NCBI GenBank assembly: GCA_022592445.1
Contig: JABYQR010000491.1
Location: forward strand, 1-27,002
Direction: 5' to 3'
Length of the DNA stretch: 27,002 nt
From: Cytidiella melzeri
Lineage: Eukaryota > Basidiomycota > Agaricomycetes > Polyporales > Irpicaceae
Shown: piece after piece, positions 1 through 10,499 of the stretch
Layout: each line of letters begins with the position of its first letter
How positions within the stretch are numbered: the first letter of the stretch is position 1
The notes under the pieces: model-generated
The model's database searches: none
Told to the model about the DNA's origin: nothing
The model's input: the letters and a program-made list of their open reading frames with translations, nothing else
Translations under genes and position numbers: made by a program

Positions 1-1107
1 GAGCATCCACTTCATGACCAGCTCCTTGATATGCACCTCCAGAGACGCCTTGCAATCCGGACAACTGACGGCTTTGACGAGTCCTAACAAGTTGGCCTCG
101 AGTCCCGATCGTGACAGCGCTGCAACGCGTACGCGTCGAATTTAGCAAACAATGTCAACAACGCGAGCATAAAGCACGCGAAAAGGATAAGTATGTACCT
201 GGTGTGGCCGAAACAAACACCTGCGCCCCCGCCAATTGGTACGCGTTGCTTACCACCTGCCGCTGCTTGATCGAACAGTGCGGCTTCGCGACATGTGGGT
301 AGAGCTTCGCGTCCAGTAGCTCCTTGAGCGTGCTCATCCGCGACATGTGCAAGTGATAAAGACGTTGTAGGTACAGTGTACCCATCTGATCTGCTGAATG
401 CTGCGGCATGCGATATATTTCGACGGATAGAGTGTACGGGGACGCAGCGACGGCGAGGTCTTCGAGGCCATTTGAGGCTGCGAGCGCGTAGGTATCGACG
501 GATCGGGTTGGTGCGATTTTAAGAAAGGTATTATAGAGGGGTGTTCCACGGGCTAGGTAGCGAGATGGCTCAATTCCATATTTTAAGAGGACTGGGAGAG
601 AGGCGGCGAGGACTTCGAAAGGAAGATTGAACTGGTCGCAAGGCAGCCCGTATATGCAATGCAATGCAATGTTAATCACGTCCGAGTGGTCTGGGACGAC
701 GAACGTGAGGGGGATTTCTAGGACAGGCTCCGCATTAGGAGGCAGGAGGCCAAGAAAATTGTTCAAAGAGGCTGCGATTAGCCTGTGGTAATGAACGGCG
801 AAGAATATGCTGTCTGTCGAGACAATGACGACGTTCGGCTGGAGACCGTCGAGGTTTGCGTTGAGGTTGAAGGTGTTGGATACCTGGATGATAGAGTCAC
901 TACTTGCAAAGGGTACGTTGTCTGCCCCGACCTTTGAATATCCAAAAAAGATGGAATTGGAACGATATCATAGGTGACGCCGTGAAATAAGCTGACAGGT
1001 GTAAAATCTCCGTCAACCATAATAGATAGCTCTTCGTCCGCAACGAATTCGAAACTGGGCGATGTGAGAACGAAGGGCTGCGAGTTGAAGTAGTTCGAAC
1101 AACCCAT
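1..1107 (-). CDS. BTB/POZ-like domain protein, copy A (3' end off the window)
   Basis: Spliced model on the minus strand: exon 1 at 1107-997, exon 2 at 931-199, exon 3 from 119 leftwards past the edge. Introns run 996-932 (gtcagc...aaag) and 198-120 (gtacat...gcag). The reading frame is kept across both junctions and every junction aligns with the second copy at 2974-4149. Exon 2 opens with a BTB-like strand-helix segment (STDSIFFAVHYHRLIAAS), a pattern of agaricomycete BTB/POZ proteins that act in protein-protein contacts and Cul3-type adaptors. A conserved helical region follows (HCIYGLPCD, YALAASNGLEDLAVAAS). Exon 3 encodes a CPDCKASL stretch with a CxxC pair. The start at 1107 (MGCSNYFNSQPF) was chosen because it aligns with MGDSDYSNAQPF of copy B; an in-frame ATG at 1200 is the alternative. 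Function beyond a BTB-type scaffold is unknown. The second intron donor is ordinary; the first (GTCAGC) is less typical than copy B's GTAAGC. Confidence 0.72.
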
Positions 1108-1564
1108 TGTGTGGATGGAGAGTGCGAGTGAGGGATTGCAAGTGAGGAGTTGGCAGCTCTGCAGTTCGTCTTTACACGCCAACCCCAGGGGCCTGGTCAC
1201 ACCGACCGGCGTATCCTAGCACCTTGTCCTCCTCCTCGGCTCTTGGTTCTGTGGCGGAACCACTTGTGTGGTGCGTTTCTCGGCGAGGGGTGAACACTAC
1301 CGTCCGCAGTTCCTGGAACAGCAGTCGCGCCGGTGCCCTGCGCAGGTCAACATATAATCAGAGTCGCACGGAGGTGCATATGTTTCGAGGATGTGGAGTA
1401 GCGTTCCAGCATGACCATGAGCTGCAGATACTGTATTGAAATAATAATGGCAATTACACGCCGATTTAATCTCGAGCTCGTACCGTACAGCTTGAGTATA
1501 CAGTACGGGATTAGCGCGAGCACCCTCTCTTCTATCATCTTACTTCCTTCAATTCTTCAACACG

Positions 1565-2180
1565 ATGACTCAAGGACAAGAACAGCAAGAGCCCAAGCTA
1601 GACATAACCATAAATCATGAAGGAAACCGTACGCTGCGTACCAACACAATCTCATTTGACCTCGGTGTTGAATCAAATGGTGTGCAGACTTCTCTGTCAA
1701 GGTCAGAGCTACAGCTCCCTTCAAGAAGATATTTGAAGCTGCCGAGGTGAGTTTTGATCACAAGTCATACTGTAATGCTGCTTGTTCACCCTCATACTAT
1801 GTCTCTCAGTCCCGGTTTGGCAAAAAGCGGGGTATGTGATCCTGTGTCTGAGACAATCCTAGCTCGCCACGACTCACGAACCACCAGGCGAATTCATTTT
1901 TCTCTTCCAAGGCAAGCGGGTAGACGAAGATCAAACACCGGCAGAGGCAAGTGTGGCCCAACTTACTCTCACGCAGGCAGACATGCGCTGTTTTGTTCTA
2001 ATGTATTGTTTCTAGGTTGGTATGGGAGACTGGGACATCATCGATGCGTATCTTCCACAGGTCTGTGTAGCAGTCAATTGCCAATCATCATCCGAGACTC
2101 TTATTCTGACATTTTGCGCTGAAGTTGCCAGGCGAGTAGAAATGAACGCTTTGGAAGTGACGAGAGGTCTTTGTTGTTGA
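1565..2180 (+). CDS. SUMO-like ubiquitin-family protein without visible Gly-Gly tail
   Basis: Five exons: 1565-1628, 1688-1746, 1810-1831, 1888-1946, 2016-2180. Introns are 59, 63, 56 and 69 nt; the last starts GCAAGT, a GC-AG intron. The spliced reading shows the SUMO/Smt3 beta-grasp order: KLDITINHEGN (strand 1), FSVKVRATAPFKKIFEAAE (strand 2 and helix), RFGKKRGEFIFLFQGKRV (strand 3), DEDQTPAE, then VGMGDWDIIDAYLPQ. Known SUMO is a roughly 100-residue modifier processed to a C-terminal GG and conjugated to lysines. Here YLPQ is not followed by GG. Reading on gives a 39-residue tail ending GLCC before TGA at 2178; a possible splice at 2061 (GTCTGT) does not restore GG either. It may be a diverged non-conjugating paralogue or a pseudogene in early decay. 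It sits between the two BTB copies. Confidence 0.7.
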
Positions 2181-2933
2181 TGCTACATGCCGTATTCCGG
2201 TTCCCTCGCGATCTCCGCTTAGTTGTAGCTTGATGGTAGCGTAGTATGCATATGTATATATATATATAGCCTAGGAGGGCTGGGCATTGGATCTAGGGTA
2301 TGTCAGAAGCGCATAAGCGTTGTTGAACGAGTCTACTAGCCACAAGTTACAATCTGTCAGACAACTTCGAATGGCTCTCTGCAAGAAATCAGGGAAATTA
2401 TGCAAGTAGCTTCGAGCTCCCATCATGCATACATACGTACTCCGTGAGCGAGTTGCGAATCTTGAAGGCACACCCGCCGGCCTCGCCGTTCCGCACAACC
2501 GCCTACTCAAGCTACATGTCGGATAGACGGATGATCAGCCACGGTGCACAAACAAAGCGATGGACACGTACAAGATTAGATCGAGCTAGAACAGCCACTA
2601 CCTATAGCTATTTCGGAAGTGACATGACATCCTTGAGCAGTAGCCTCCGGTCTTCGTCCTGAGATCTGTTCTGCTGACTCGCCACCTCCGCATTTATCAC
2701 TCGCGTTTGCAGGCTTCTGTATACGTCTGTCAAACGTTTGCAAGCCGACGTAGTCCAGGACGTCTCTCTCATCTATCCCAGACCTACTGTCAATTTTCTG
2801 TCGGAACACAAGCGCTGCAGAACTTGCGCGCGACACTGCTTAACGGAGACGACCTAGGGTAAGTAATGTATTACAGCCTGAGTGTACATTGACTGTTTAG
2901 CGGAGACCCGTCGAGCTAGCTCTACTCCCTCGT
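2181..2933. other. Gap with ORF fragments, no assignable gene
   Basis: A short TA dinucleotide run lies at about 2249-2266. Open stretches at about 2444-2519 (frame reading RERVANLEGTPAGLAVPHN) and 2715-2847 (reading VKRLQADVVQDVSLIYPRP) look protein-like in composition and could be exons or relics of one gene, but no splice model I tried joins them. I recognise no family. Confidence 0.3.
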
Positions 2934-2973
2934 TCATATCGTGCGCTGAGCAGATTCGCCATCAGCCACCTTC

Positions 2974-4149
2974 CTATGCTGCATGAAATACACTGGATCT
3001 TACCTTCAGGAGCATCCACTTCATCACCACGTCTTCGATGTGCGCATCCAACGACGCCTTGCAATCCGGACATTCGACGGCATTGACGAGTCCCAGCATG
3101 ACCGCCTCGAACCCCGTTCGTGTTAGCGCTACATACGCGGCGTCGAGTCAGCTAGCAATGTCACATGTGAAAAACTGCACGGACAAGGGAGAGCACATTA
3201 CCTGGTGTAGCCGAGTAGAACACCTGTGCCCCCGCTAATTGGTACGCCCTGCTCACCACCTGCCGCTGCTCGACCGAACAGTGTGGCTTTGCGACATGTG
3301 GAAAGAGTTTTGCGTCCAGTAACTCCTTGAGTCTGTCCATCCGCGACAGGTGCAGGTGATAGAGACGCTGAAGGTACAGTGTACCCATCTTATCTGCTGA
3401 TTGCTGCGGCATGTGGTGTAATTTGAGGTGTAGTGTGTAGGCTGATGCAGCGACGGCAAGGTCTTCGAGGCCATTCGAGGCTGCGAGTGCGTAGGTATCG
3501 ATGGGTCGCATCAGAGCATGGTTGAGGATGGTGTTGTAGAGGGGTGTTCCACGGGCTAAATAGCGCGATGGCGGGAGCCCATACTTTGACAAGACGGGCA
3601 GAGAGGCGGCGAGAACTTCGAAAGGATTGTTATACTTATCGCAGGGCAGCTCGTATATACAATGCAAAGCAATGTTGATCACGCTCGAGTGGTCTGGGAC
3701 GATGGACATAAGGGGGATATTTGGCGAAGGGTTTGCATTGGGAGGTAAGAGGCCATTGAAATTATTGAAAGAGGATGTGATGAGCTTATGGTAATGGACC
3801 GCGAAGAAGATTTTGTCTATCGAGATGACGACGACGTCCGGTTGGAGACCGTCGAGGCGGGCGTTGAGATTGAAGGTGTTGGATACGTGAATGGGGGTGC
3901 TGCTACCACTTGCAAAGGGTACGTTCTCTGTTGGGGTCCCTACCTTTATGTATGATCAAGCGATAAATGTCGACATGCGATGGAAACGATATCACAAGTG
4001 ACGTCGTGAAGTATGCTTACGGGTGTAGTTGGTCCGCCACCTGCAGTCCCAGGACCTCCAACTACCGTACTAGATGGCTGGCCGTCCGCATCGTGGCTGG
4101 GCGATCCGGAAATGAACGGCTGAGCGTTAGAGTAGTCTGAGTCGCCCAT
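2974..4149 (-). CDS. BTB/POZ-like domain protein, copy B (complete)
   Basis: Complete minus-strand model: exons 4149-4021, 3943-3202 and 3128-2974. Introns run 4020-3944 (gtaagc...aaag) and 3201-3129 (gtaatg...gtag). The total is 1026 nt, 341 residues plus stop. Domain order as in copy A: a short low-complexity head rich in Gly/Thr/Pro (residues about 15-43), a BTB-like core (SIDKIFFAVHYHKLITSS, VPDHSSVINIALHCIYELP), a helical part (YALAASNGLEDLAVAAS, LYLQRLYHLHLSRM) and a C-terminal CPDCKASLDAHIEDVVMKW segment. The end chosen is a read-through to the stop at 2976-2974. A GTAAG at 3003 followed by an AG 25 nt later would need an intron that is too short. Sequence upstream of the ATG also resembles the upstream of copy A, so the duplication included the promoter. 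Role inferred: protein-interaction scaffold. Confidence 0.75.
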
Positions 4150-5320
4150 GGACGCTTGCGTTGGGTATTGAGCGTCACTGGAAGAACGCAAGTAAAGAAA
4201 ACGGACTCAAGTTTGGCGATTCGGGATGCCGTGAGTACTGCTCGTGAGTACAGACGCCGTTGTTGAACACGAGGAACACGATGTCCGGCATCAACTTGCA
4301 CGAGCTCGACGACATTCACGTCAAAGCTGCGCTTCAACCACGGCATCGGACCTGCATCAGTTGTCGAACCCGGCTTCAGCCCAATGGAGCCAAGTAATCC
4401 CGCCCGGCCCATCGTTGCACCTTGCCCTCCTCCGCCCATGTTCGATGAGGACAGAAGGACGAATCAAAAGCACAACTGGTGAGCTCGAGTGCACTCTTAT
4501 TGTATGCGATGAGAGATGAACTCAACCTGTTGAACGAGTGCAAAACAGTTGCGCCTCAGGCGTCTCAAGAGAGCAGTAGAGGTGAGATCGCCAGCACGCT
4601 AGCACCGACGTGCAGAGGATTGGAGGGTATGAACGTAGCGTTCCAAGAGACGATGAGCGGCAGACATGAGAGTCGGCGACGCGGAAGGAGGCGGTGTCGG
4701 GCTCCAGCAAAACCGCGATGACGTCGATGCCTCCCTAAGCCGTGGATGTTTTCAGCTTCAAAAATTCAGGCTCGGTTGCAAAATCAGCGGCCAACCAGCA
4801 CATACTTGCCACTCGCTGCGAAAACCAGCAGCCACATGTCAAAAGAGCTTAGGGGACCTCGAGCTCGTACTTGGACCACCGCTAGCATACCTACCTACGC
4901 GCACAAACAACGGTTGGGCGCACCACAGTGGGGAGGCGAGGGAGTTGGAGGAGGCGAGTGTAGCACGGTCGTCCACGCAGCCGCTGTTTGCCCGCCGCCT
5001 TCAACTCCTTTGACTGCGTTTTCGAAGGAGCATCCTGGGACGGTTCTCATTCGATGTCACCGACCGCGAGCTAGAGTTTCGCAGTAAATTGGCTGGAGCC
5101 CATCGTGTCCCAGCTTCGTCTTCCAGTTCGACAGTCACAAACTCGGCCTCCGACTATGCAGTGGTCAACACACGCAGACCTGCAGAACACCCAATACGGG
5201 CGAATTCCAGCACCAACTGTGTTCACAGACATGTCAACGACCCCGTGCGAAGTCAGCTAAAAGATAACACTCACTTCTCGTAAGGTCTTTCCCTCTGTCT
5301 GGACCGTCAGCTGGGAAAAG
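4150..5320. other. Intergenic stretch with weak ORFs
   Basis: The first 300 bases resemble the upstream region of the first BTB-like copy and probably hold the promoter of the second. Beyond that, several overlapping ORFs of 60-115 codons exist on both strands, rich in Ser, Arg and Pro. None shows a domain I recognise. One open frame at about 5026-5282 reads RFSFDVTDRELEFRSKLAG and could be an exon relic, with low certainty. Confidence 0.3.
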
Positions 5321-5642
5321 GGGCTCAGGCTGTTGGCAGAAGTGGGTAGCAGTATACTTTCTGCCGTACACCACTTCCCACCCGATCTTGCTCCAAGTAA
5401 CTTGCGCGTCGTAAAACGTTTCCCCATAAACAGACCATCGCCATCGGCCTAGCTTCAGCTTTCCAGCATGTACGTTGTGGCCTTTGCGGGGGCACTGTGC
5501 AAGTCGGCTGACCGTGACTAACGATGTACATTATGTGTAGAGGCTGAGACAAGGATCAATCTTGGTGTGCCGGGAGGAGGATTCATATCGTGGGTGATTG
5601 AAGCGATGAGAAACTTCAAGTTCGCTCTCGGGCGCCCGGCTT
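5321..5642 (+). pseudogene. Possible remnant of an unidentified multi-exon gene
   Basis: Two protein-like stretches lie close together on the plus strand. One reads VGSSILSAVHHFPPDLAPSN and ends at a TAG near 5451. The other, after a plausible acceptor at about 5540, reads EAETRINLGVPGGGFISWVI and ends at TGA near 5642. Hydrophobic and glycine-rich composition would suit a membrane or secreted protein, but I recognise no family. No single open model links them, so decay or chance are both possible. Confidence 0.22.
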
Positions 5643-6829
5643 GAACCCAAGTTTCTCTTTCCTACTCTTTCGCAAACGCCTGGCTTGCTAACAAATTCCT
5701 TTGTCACTTCCTCCTTCATCTTCGCACTTGACATGGTCGGGGTATTTTTGAGGTTGAGTAGCAGGTGTTTGCACTTGAGGTTATCGCACACAAACACCCT
5801 TGGTACGTAAGCAAGACCTCTCGTTGCATTCCTTAAATGTCAGCTCACCGTCAAACCCAGTGCTTACGCTGGACCACTACCTCTTGAACGACTGCTATAT
5901 TCTCGCGCCTGTGTGTACGTCCTACACCCAAACGTGTTTAGCCCACCAGCACTATCGGGCTCAACCCACCCATGTCCTCTTCCTTGGCCGCCAACCGGGC
6001 CCAACCCACCAATAAATACCTCCAAGGAGCGGGCATCAGCCTCAGGACGCCCTCCCGTGCACCGTTGGTCCTTGACGGTGCCTGTTGGTCCTCCAGGACC
6101 GATCATGGACAAACGCTCTTTTGTTTTTTTCTGATTCTCTTATAGATTCCCGGCAGAATACCCTTGCCGATAGCTGGCCTAGAGTTAACAGCTTCAACAC
6201 ACGAGTGAAGCTAGGGGATGCGTCATAAACGCGTCATTACCGTTTTGGGGAGGCGGGGCCTTAAAGCGGCCTCGACGTTCTGTATTGACCAAGTTTTCAT
6301 CCAGTTTTTGGCTTGAGGAGGCATATACTTTCAAGTGTGAAACCGGGTACGTGTCTCGGACAAAGCAGGTTATATGTATGGACATCTCAGGCAGTCAACA
6401 TGCTATGCAAATGTCCGGACAAGTACAGAGTGATACTCATAGTCGCAAACAACTGTGGTAAGTATAGTATGCCAAGGACTTCACTGTTCTGTGAAGCAGG
6501 CTTTTTAGTGACGGTGGCTGTCAGAATTTGTCAAGTCGCTGTGCAAATCAGCTACTTATTGCTGACGAAGAAGTAGAGTATCAATAGGGTCGTTCAGAGT
6601 TGGCGCAGCGCCGCCGCCCGCAGTTCGCATTACCCCAAAGAGGAAGGTGATGTAAGCAGTCACAGTCTGTCACAAATGTGCTCGCAATTGTTGTGGGATT
6701 TTTTTGATTGTGCTCAAGTAGCTTACATAGATCAGCCTTCAGAATACATGAAAATCCATCATTCCATTTCATAGTTATGAACCACATCAAGAAACACGCG
6801 GTTTAAGTAATAAAAAAGCTTGGCTGTGT
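5643..6829. other. Intergenic stretch, nothing identified
   Basis: No recognisable protein, RNA or repeat. A proline/glycine-rich patch at about 5990-6100 yields overlapping low-complexity ORFs on both strands that I treat as compositional artefacts. Confidence 0.4.
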
Positions 6830-8340
6830 TACATCTTTGTGACTACCTGATGCAACAAGCGCCCCTCAGACCGGTGATATGCCCGGAAACTGCTGGACAT
6901 GCAACAAGCTCAAACGAGGACCCCTCCTCGCAAACAAGCAGAGCTCCTTGTCACTTGAGAGCCCTTGCAAGACATCTTGAGGATCGTGCAAGAGCTGGTT
7001 CTACAGCTTGCGTCTCAAGCTTGTTTATACAGCTCGCGTCTCAAGCTTGTCTATGGCTCAGCCCTTGTGCCTTCTTTGGCACTCGAGCTTGTGCTCCCTC
7101 GAGTTATGGGTTGAGTTCTTGCGCGAGTTCTTGTCCATGTCTCTTGCAAGTTTTGGGCAGCCTCGAGCACATTGGCACTTTCCCTTGCCACCCTTGGTTT
7201 CCTTACAGTGCCCTTGCTCACTTGCTCCCTTGGATCCTGCGGCTCTTCTCATGGATAGGGGAACCTCGAGCAGCCTCTCTCTCTCTTCATCAATCCCCTC
7301 AAGCTCATCACTACCAGGATTTGTTTCCATTGCACTGCCTTCTTCTCTCCTGTGTGGCCCCAAGTCACCAAGCCTGTGTTTGATTGGATGCTTGTGGTTT
7401 AGCTGCAAAGGAAGCAGTGTACTCCTTATTTTTGTGACAGGTTTCATGTTTACCCCTTGTTTCATCTCACACTGGTCTCTCTCACTGCCTCGTTCTCACA
7501 CAGACCTTTAATTTGATATAGACTTTTTGCAGTAGTATTTATACACAGCGTGTTTGTACCTCAAGTAGCTTAGAATATGACACCCCCCATGTTTCCCCCT
7601 TCAAGTTTGCCTCTGCAAGCCTTGCATCTTGCGTCTCGAGCCTGCTTGCGGTGCGTATATCTCATTTGTGTTGCATTCTCGAGCCCACTTGTGTTCCTCA
7701 CTGCGTTTATTCTACTGCGTTATTTCACTGTGTTACGTTCCTCTTCCACTGTGTCTTCCTTTTGAGCCATTCTTTACCTTCTCTTGGCCACTGCAATCAT
7801 ATTGTGTTTCTTTCACTGCCTTGCGTTTTAAAGCCACATTTCTCTTTCCCTCGGCAAGTGCGATTCACTGCGTTCTCTCCTTTCCTCTCATCCCTCGCAA
7901 CCGTCTGCCATTGTTGAACTTCACCTTTGAGCGTTCCCCACCATTACCCTCTTGAGTTCTTTACCTCACGCCTTGTAAGTCCCTCGGCGTGCATCACTGT
8001 TGTTTCTTGCACATCTCTACATACCCAATCCCCTCCTCTTGCCCCTAGCTGTAGTGTGGCTCCCAGCTACCACTTGCACTCCTCACGCCTCGTTGCTTTG
8101 CGCTGCATCTTGTTGCATCTTGTCGCTTTGCGCCGCATCTTGTCGCATCTTGTTGCCTCTTGCTGCATTGCATCACCTCTTGTTTGTGTTCAGGTGCAGC
8201 CTAGGACTCTTGGACCCACTCACATCACATATTCACTCCGCCCCTGTTACAACTCACACATGTGATCACCTCCCTCGAGGTCTGGTGTGTTTGTGCCTGG
8301 TCCCTCCATGTCCAGGGGGTGTGTTAGTGTCTCAGTGAGG
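6830..8340. repeat. Pyrimidine-rich, locally repetitive tract
   Basis: The plus strand is strongly enriched in C and T for about 1.5 kb, with recurrent CTTG, CTCGAG and GCATCTTG words. Local tandem copies are visible: a 27-bp unit twice at about 7002-7055 (CTCAAGCTTGT core) and a roughly 30-bp unit at 8094-8165 built on GCATCTTGT. The overlapping plus-strand ORFs here have Leu/Ser/Cys/Pro-biased composition in every frame, as expected from skewed DNA rather than from selection on protein. It could be a degenerate satellite or an old transposon body. Confidence 0.55.
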
Positions 8341-9152
8341 AATGATACAAGTGCACACGAGAGATAGCGAGTGTGATGGATAACAACAAGAAACGAGAAA
8401 TACATGTGTTTATATAGGATTTTAGCCAAGGCCAAAAATATTAATACAGTAATGAGAAAAGGGACTGAATGACATCATAAGGCATGTACTTGGAGTGTGT
8501 GGGGGGGGGGGGGATGGTAAATACAAAGGTAGAATAGAACAAGACAGATAATGGAGAAGGAATGGGGGAACTTAGCAGATCACAGAATGTATGGATTGGA
8601 ATGGTCGAGACTCAGAGAGTTGAAATACCTTGTAGAACAACATTAACCTACTCTTGTATATACAAGCACTGCATATGAGACTGTCTGGTCTGATTCTGCA
8701 TGCTCAGTATACTGTAAGATACTTATCAATGTCAGAAATCAGGGCAATATTGCGTTTTTAGATGTTTCAAGGTACTGGAAGGCTGAAGATGCCATTTGAA
8801 TGGGTGTATAATGCATAACAACATGTCTAAAAACCATGTGCTTCAGGGTGAACATGCTTGGGGAGGGATAGAAGAGTGAGGGTTGTATATGCTTGCTCTT
8901 ATTGATGATTCATGGTTTCAAGATGTCAGAAGGGTGCCAAATATGTTGTGTAATACTGCTACTTACAATATAGTGAATTATCTCAATGTTCTAGATACTG
9001 TATACATAAGTAGTACTATTCCTAGTCCGGAGGAGGGCACTTTTTTGAGTGGCAGGTACAAAGGGAAACCTCCTTCTCTTGATGCTCTACATACTATGGA
9101 AGCTGTAGATCAGCTTTGAGTGCATCATCAGGTAAATAATCAAAAAAAGATA
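8341..9152. other. AT-richer spacer with poly-G run
   Basis: Contains an uninterrupted run of about 13 G residues near 8502-8514. A 78-codon ORF at 8883-9119 has no recognisable family. Nothing else is supportable. Confidence 0.35.
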
Positions 9153-9340
9153 TTACTTTATATTGCGTGGCGGGAGTTTATATTGAGCGCCAGACATTAC
9201 AAAGTTGCCCAGATAAGGCAGGTGTTTACATTGTGTCGCAAAGGGGAGCGGCCAGCAATGTAACGCACAATAAAGTCATGTAAAGTAGCAGTTGTCCTAG
9301 TATAAAGCAATCTTAAGTCCCACCACTCAATATAAAGTAA
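9153..9340. mobile_element. Palindromic MITE-like element
   Basis: The ends are inverted repeats: the left end reads TTACTTTATATTGCG and the right end, reverse-complemented, reads TTACTTTATATTGAG. Similarity continues for about 33 bp with roughly seven mismatches (TGGCGGGA against TGGTGGGA). Inside, a second inverted pair TTACATTG/CAATGTAA frames a GC-rich core at about 9232-9272. No coding capacity. The target duplication is not clear, so the superfamily is not assigned. Confidence 0.5.
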
Positions 9341-9402
9341 CAGTCGTAGTAATCTAAAATTAACTCAGTCATTATCACGCATTGTATGCATAACTATTTT
9401 TT

Positions 9403-9990
9403 TCTGCAGCTGGCCGAAGTACAAACACAATTTCAATTGACGGTGTGACCTGGACGCGTCTGTCACATCATTTCACACCGCGTTTGGGACCGGATGCAAG
9501 GCTGGCGCCCATGACATCCTCCGAGTCCGAGAACATCCATTACAACAGACAGACCTACGTGAATATAGGTCGTATATGTCTCGGCTCAGACCTTTCATCT
9601 ACAAGATGGCGACCCTCAGGCCTGGTATCAAAACTATCCGCTTTCACTGTCCCACATACCAGCCTTCAGGAGACAAGCCCTCTGCACCTTCAATTCGAAA
9701 GAACAGACGTGCAGGTCTCTTGCAAGACTAACTGCGACGGTCGCAGAAGGCTGCCACCCATGTGTGCGAGCTTCTCGCTCGCCTTCTGTATATTTCTGCC
9801 CGTGAGGGTGACGGGTGCAATGTATTCTGGACTCAGTGATTGTGATGAAGGTATGTGCTCGTTCTCTCCAGCAAATACTTGGGTACTTAATGACATTTAT
9901 CCAGTGTTTAACTTTTGGGAACCTCTGCACTACCTCGATCGTGGACATGCGTTCCCCTTTAATGACTGTTATACATCAGTGCGCACATGA
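9403..9990 (+). CDS. Hypothetical ORF, unassigned
   Basis: A plus-strand frame is open from about 9403 to the TGA at 9990, with an ATG at 9445 giving 181 residues. The first 60 residues have balanced composition (SIDGVTWTRLSHHF, SSESENIHYNRQTY). The second half is Cys/Phe-rich and looks less convincing. An alternative frame from about 9605 reads MATLRPGIKTIRFHCPTYQ, so a spliced gene or a relic is also possible. I recognise no domain and no neighbouring gene gives a clue. Confidence 0.22.
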   Translation, partial: SAAGRSTNTISIDGVTWTRLSHHFTPRLGPDARLAPMTSSESENIHYNRQTYVNIGRICLGSDLSSTRWRPSGLVSKLSAFTVPHTSLQETSPLHLQFERTDVQVSCKTNCDGRRRLPPMCASFSLAFCIFLPVRVTGAMYSGLSDCDEGMCSFSPANTWVLNDIYPVFNFWEPLHYLDRGHAFPFNDCYTSVRT

Positions 9991-10004
9991 TGAGCAAAGC
10001 TACA

Positions 10005-10391
10005 CTATATGTCCCGCCTCTCAGCAGCATACCCTGTGGCGGGCATTGGAGGGGGGGTGACATGACTGGAGAAAGTTGGGGCTTTGTAGGTTAGGATACC
10101 TCTAATTTCGACCCCGCTGCAGAACACCACAGGATGATGTTGTGCAGCAAACGAGGTGAGAGTTGCGCCTTTTGTCTTGCAGTGAATGGTGGCCTGACGA
10201 GGTGTGCTGGTAGCAGCCACGCGTGCATGTTGCGTATGGTGTGCCCACATTTCTGCCTCGTCACAATACATCCCTTGGAGAAAGACAGCGTCACGTGGAA
10301 GGCTATCAAACAGCGCACGTCGAGTTTTCTTGCAAAGAAGGGAGAATCTTCCAATTAGCCTTCCACAGAAACACGTGAGTCTGCTACCCAC
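10005..10391 (-). CDS. Hypothetical ORF, unassigned
   Basis: An open frame of 128 codons on the minus strand starts at an ATG at 10391. The middle (GMYCDEAEMWAHHTQHAR) has a soluble-protein composition. The last 30 residues after HPVVFCSGVEI look like read-through past a possible splice site near 10110. No family recognised, and it may be a chance ORF. Confidence 0.2.
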   Translation of the reverse strand: MGSRLTCFCGRLIGRFSLLCKKTRRALFDSLPRDAVFLQGMYCDEAEMWAHHTQHARVAATSTPRQATIHCKTKGATLTSFAAQHHPVVFCSGVEIRGILTYKAPTFSSHVTPPPMPATGYAAERRDI

Positions 10392-10499
10392 TGCCTAATC
10401 AAGGCATGTTCTGCACAAATTGGGAAACTGTCTTTCTCGCTTGACGCAGTTTGGTTTATTTCTTATAAGTTCACTTTGACTTCACATGTGGTGGATTGA

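Noticed and set aside
2979..3003. Third intron at the 3' end of BTB-like copy B
   Set aside because: GTAAG...CAG are present but the interval is only 25 nt, too short for a spliceosomal intron; read-through to the stop preferred.
6820..7955. Overlapping plus-strand ORFs up to 187 codons
   Set aside because: Every frame is Leu/Ser/Cys/Pro-biased and the DNA is pyrimidine-skewed; no domain or splice model supports a gene.
8502..8514. Poly-G run as a G-quadruplex element
   Set aside because: A single uninterrupted run without spaced G-tracts; may also be a sequencing or assembly artefact.
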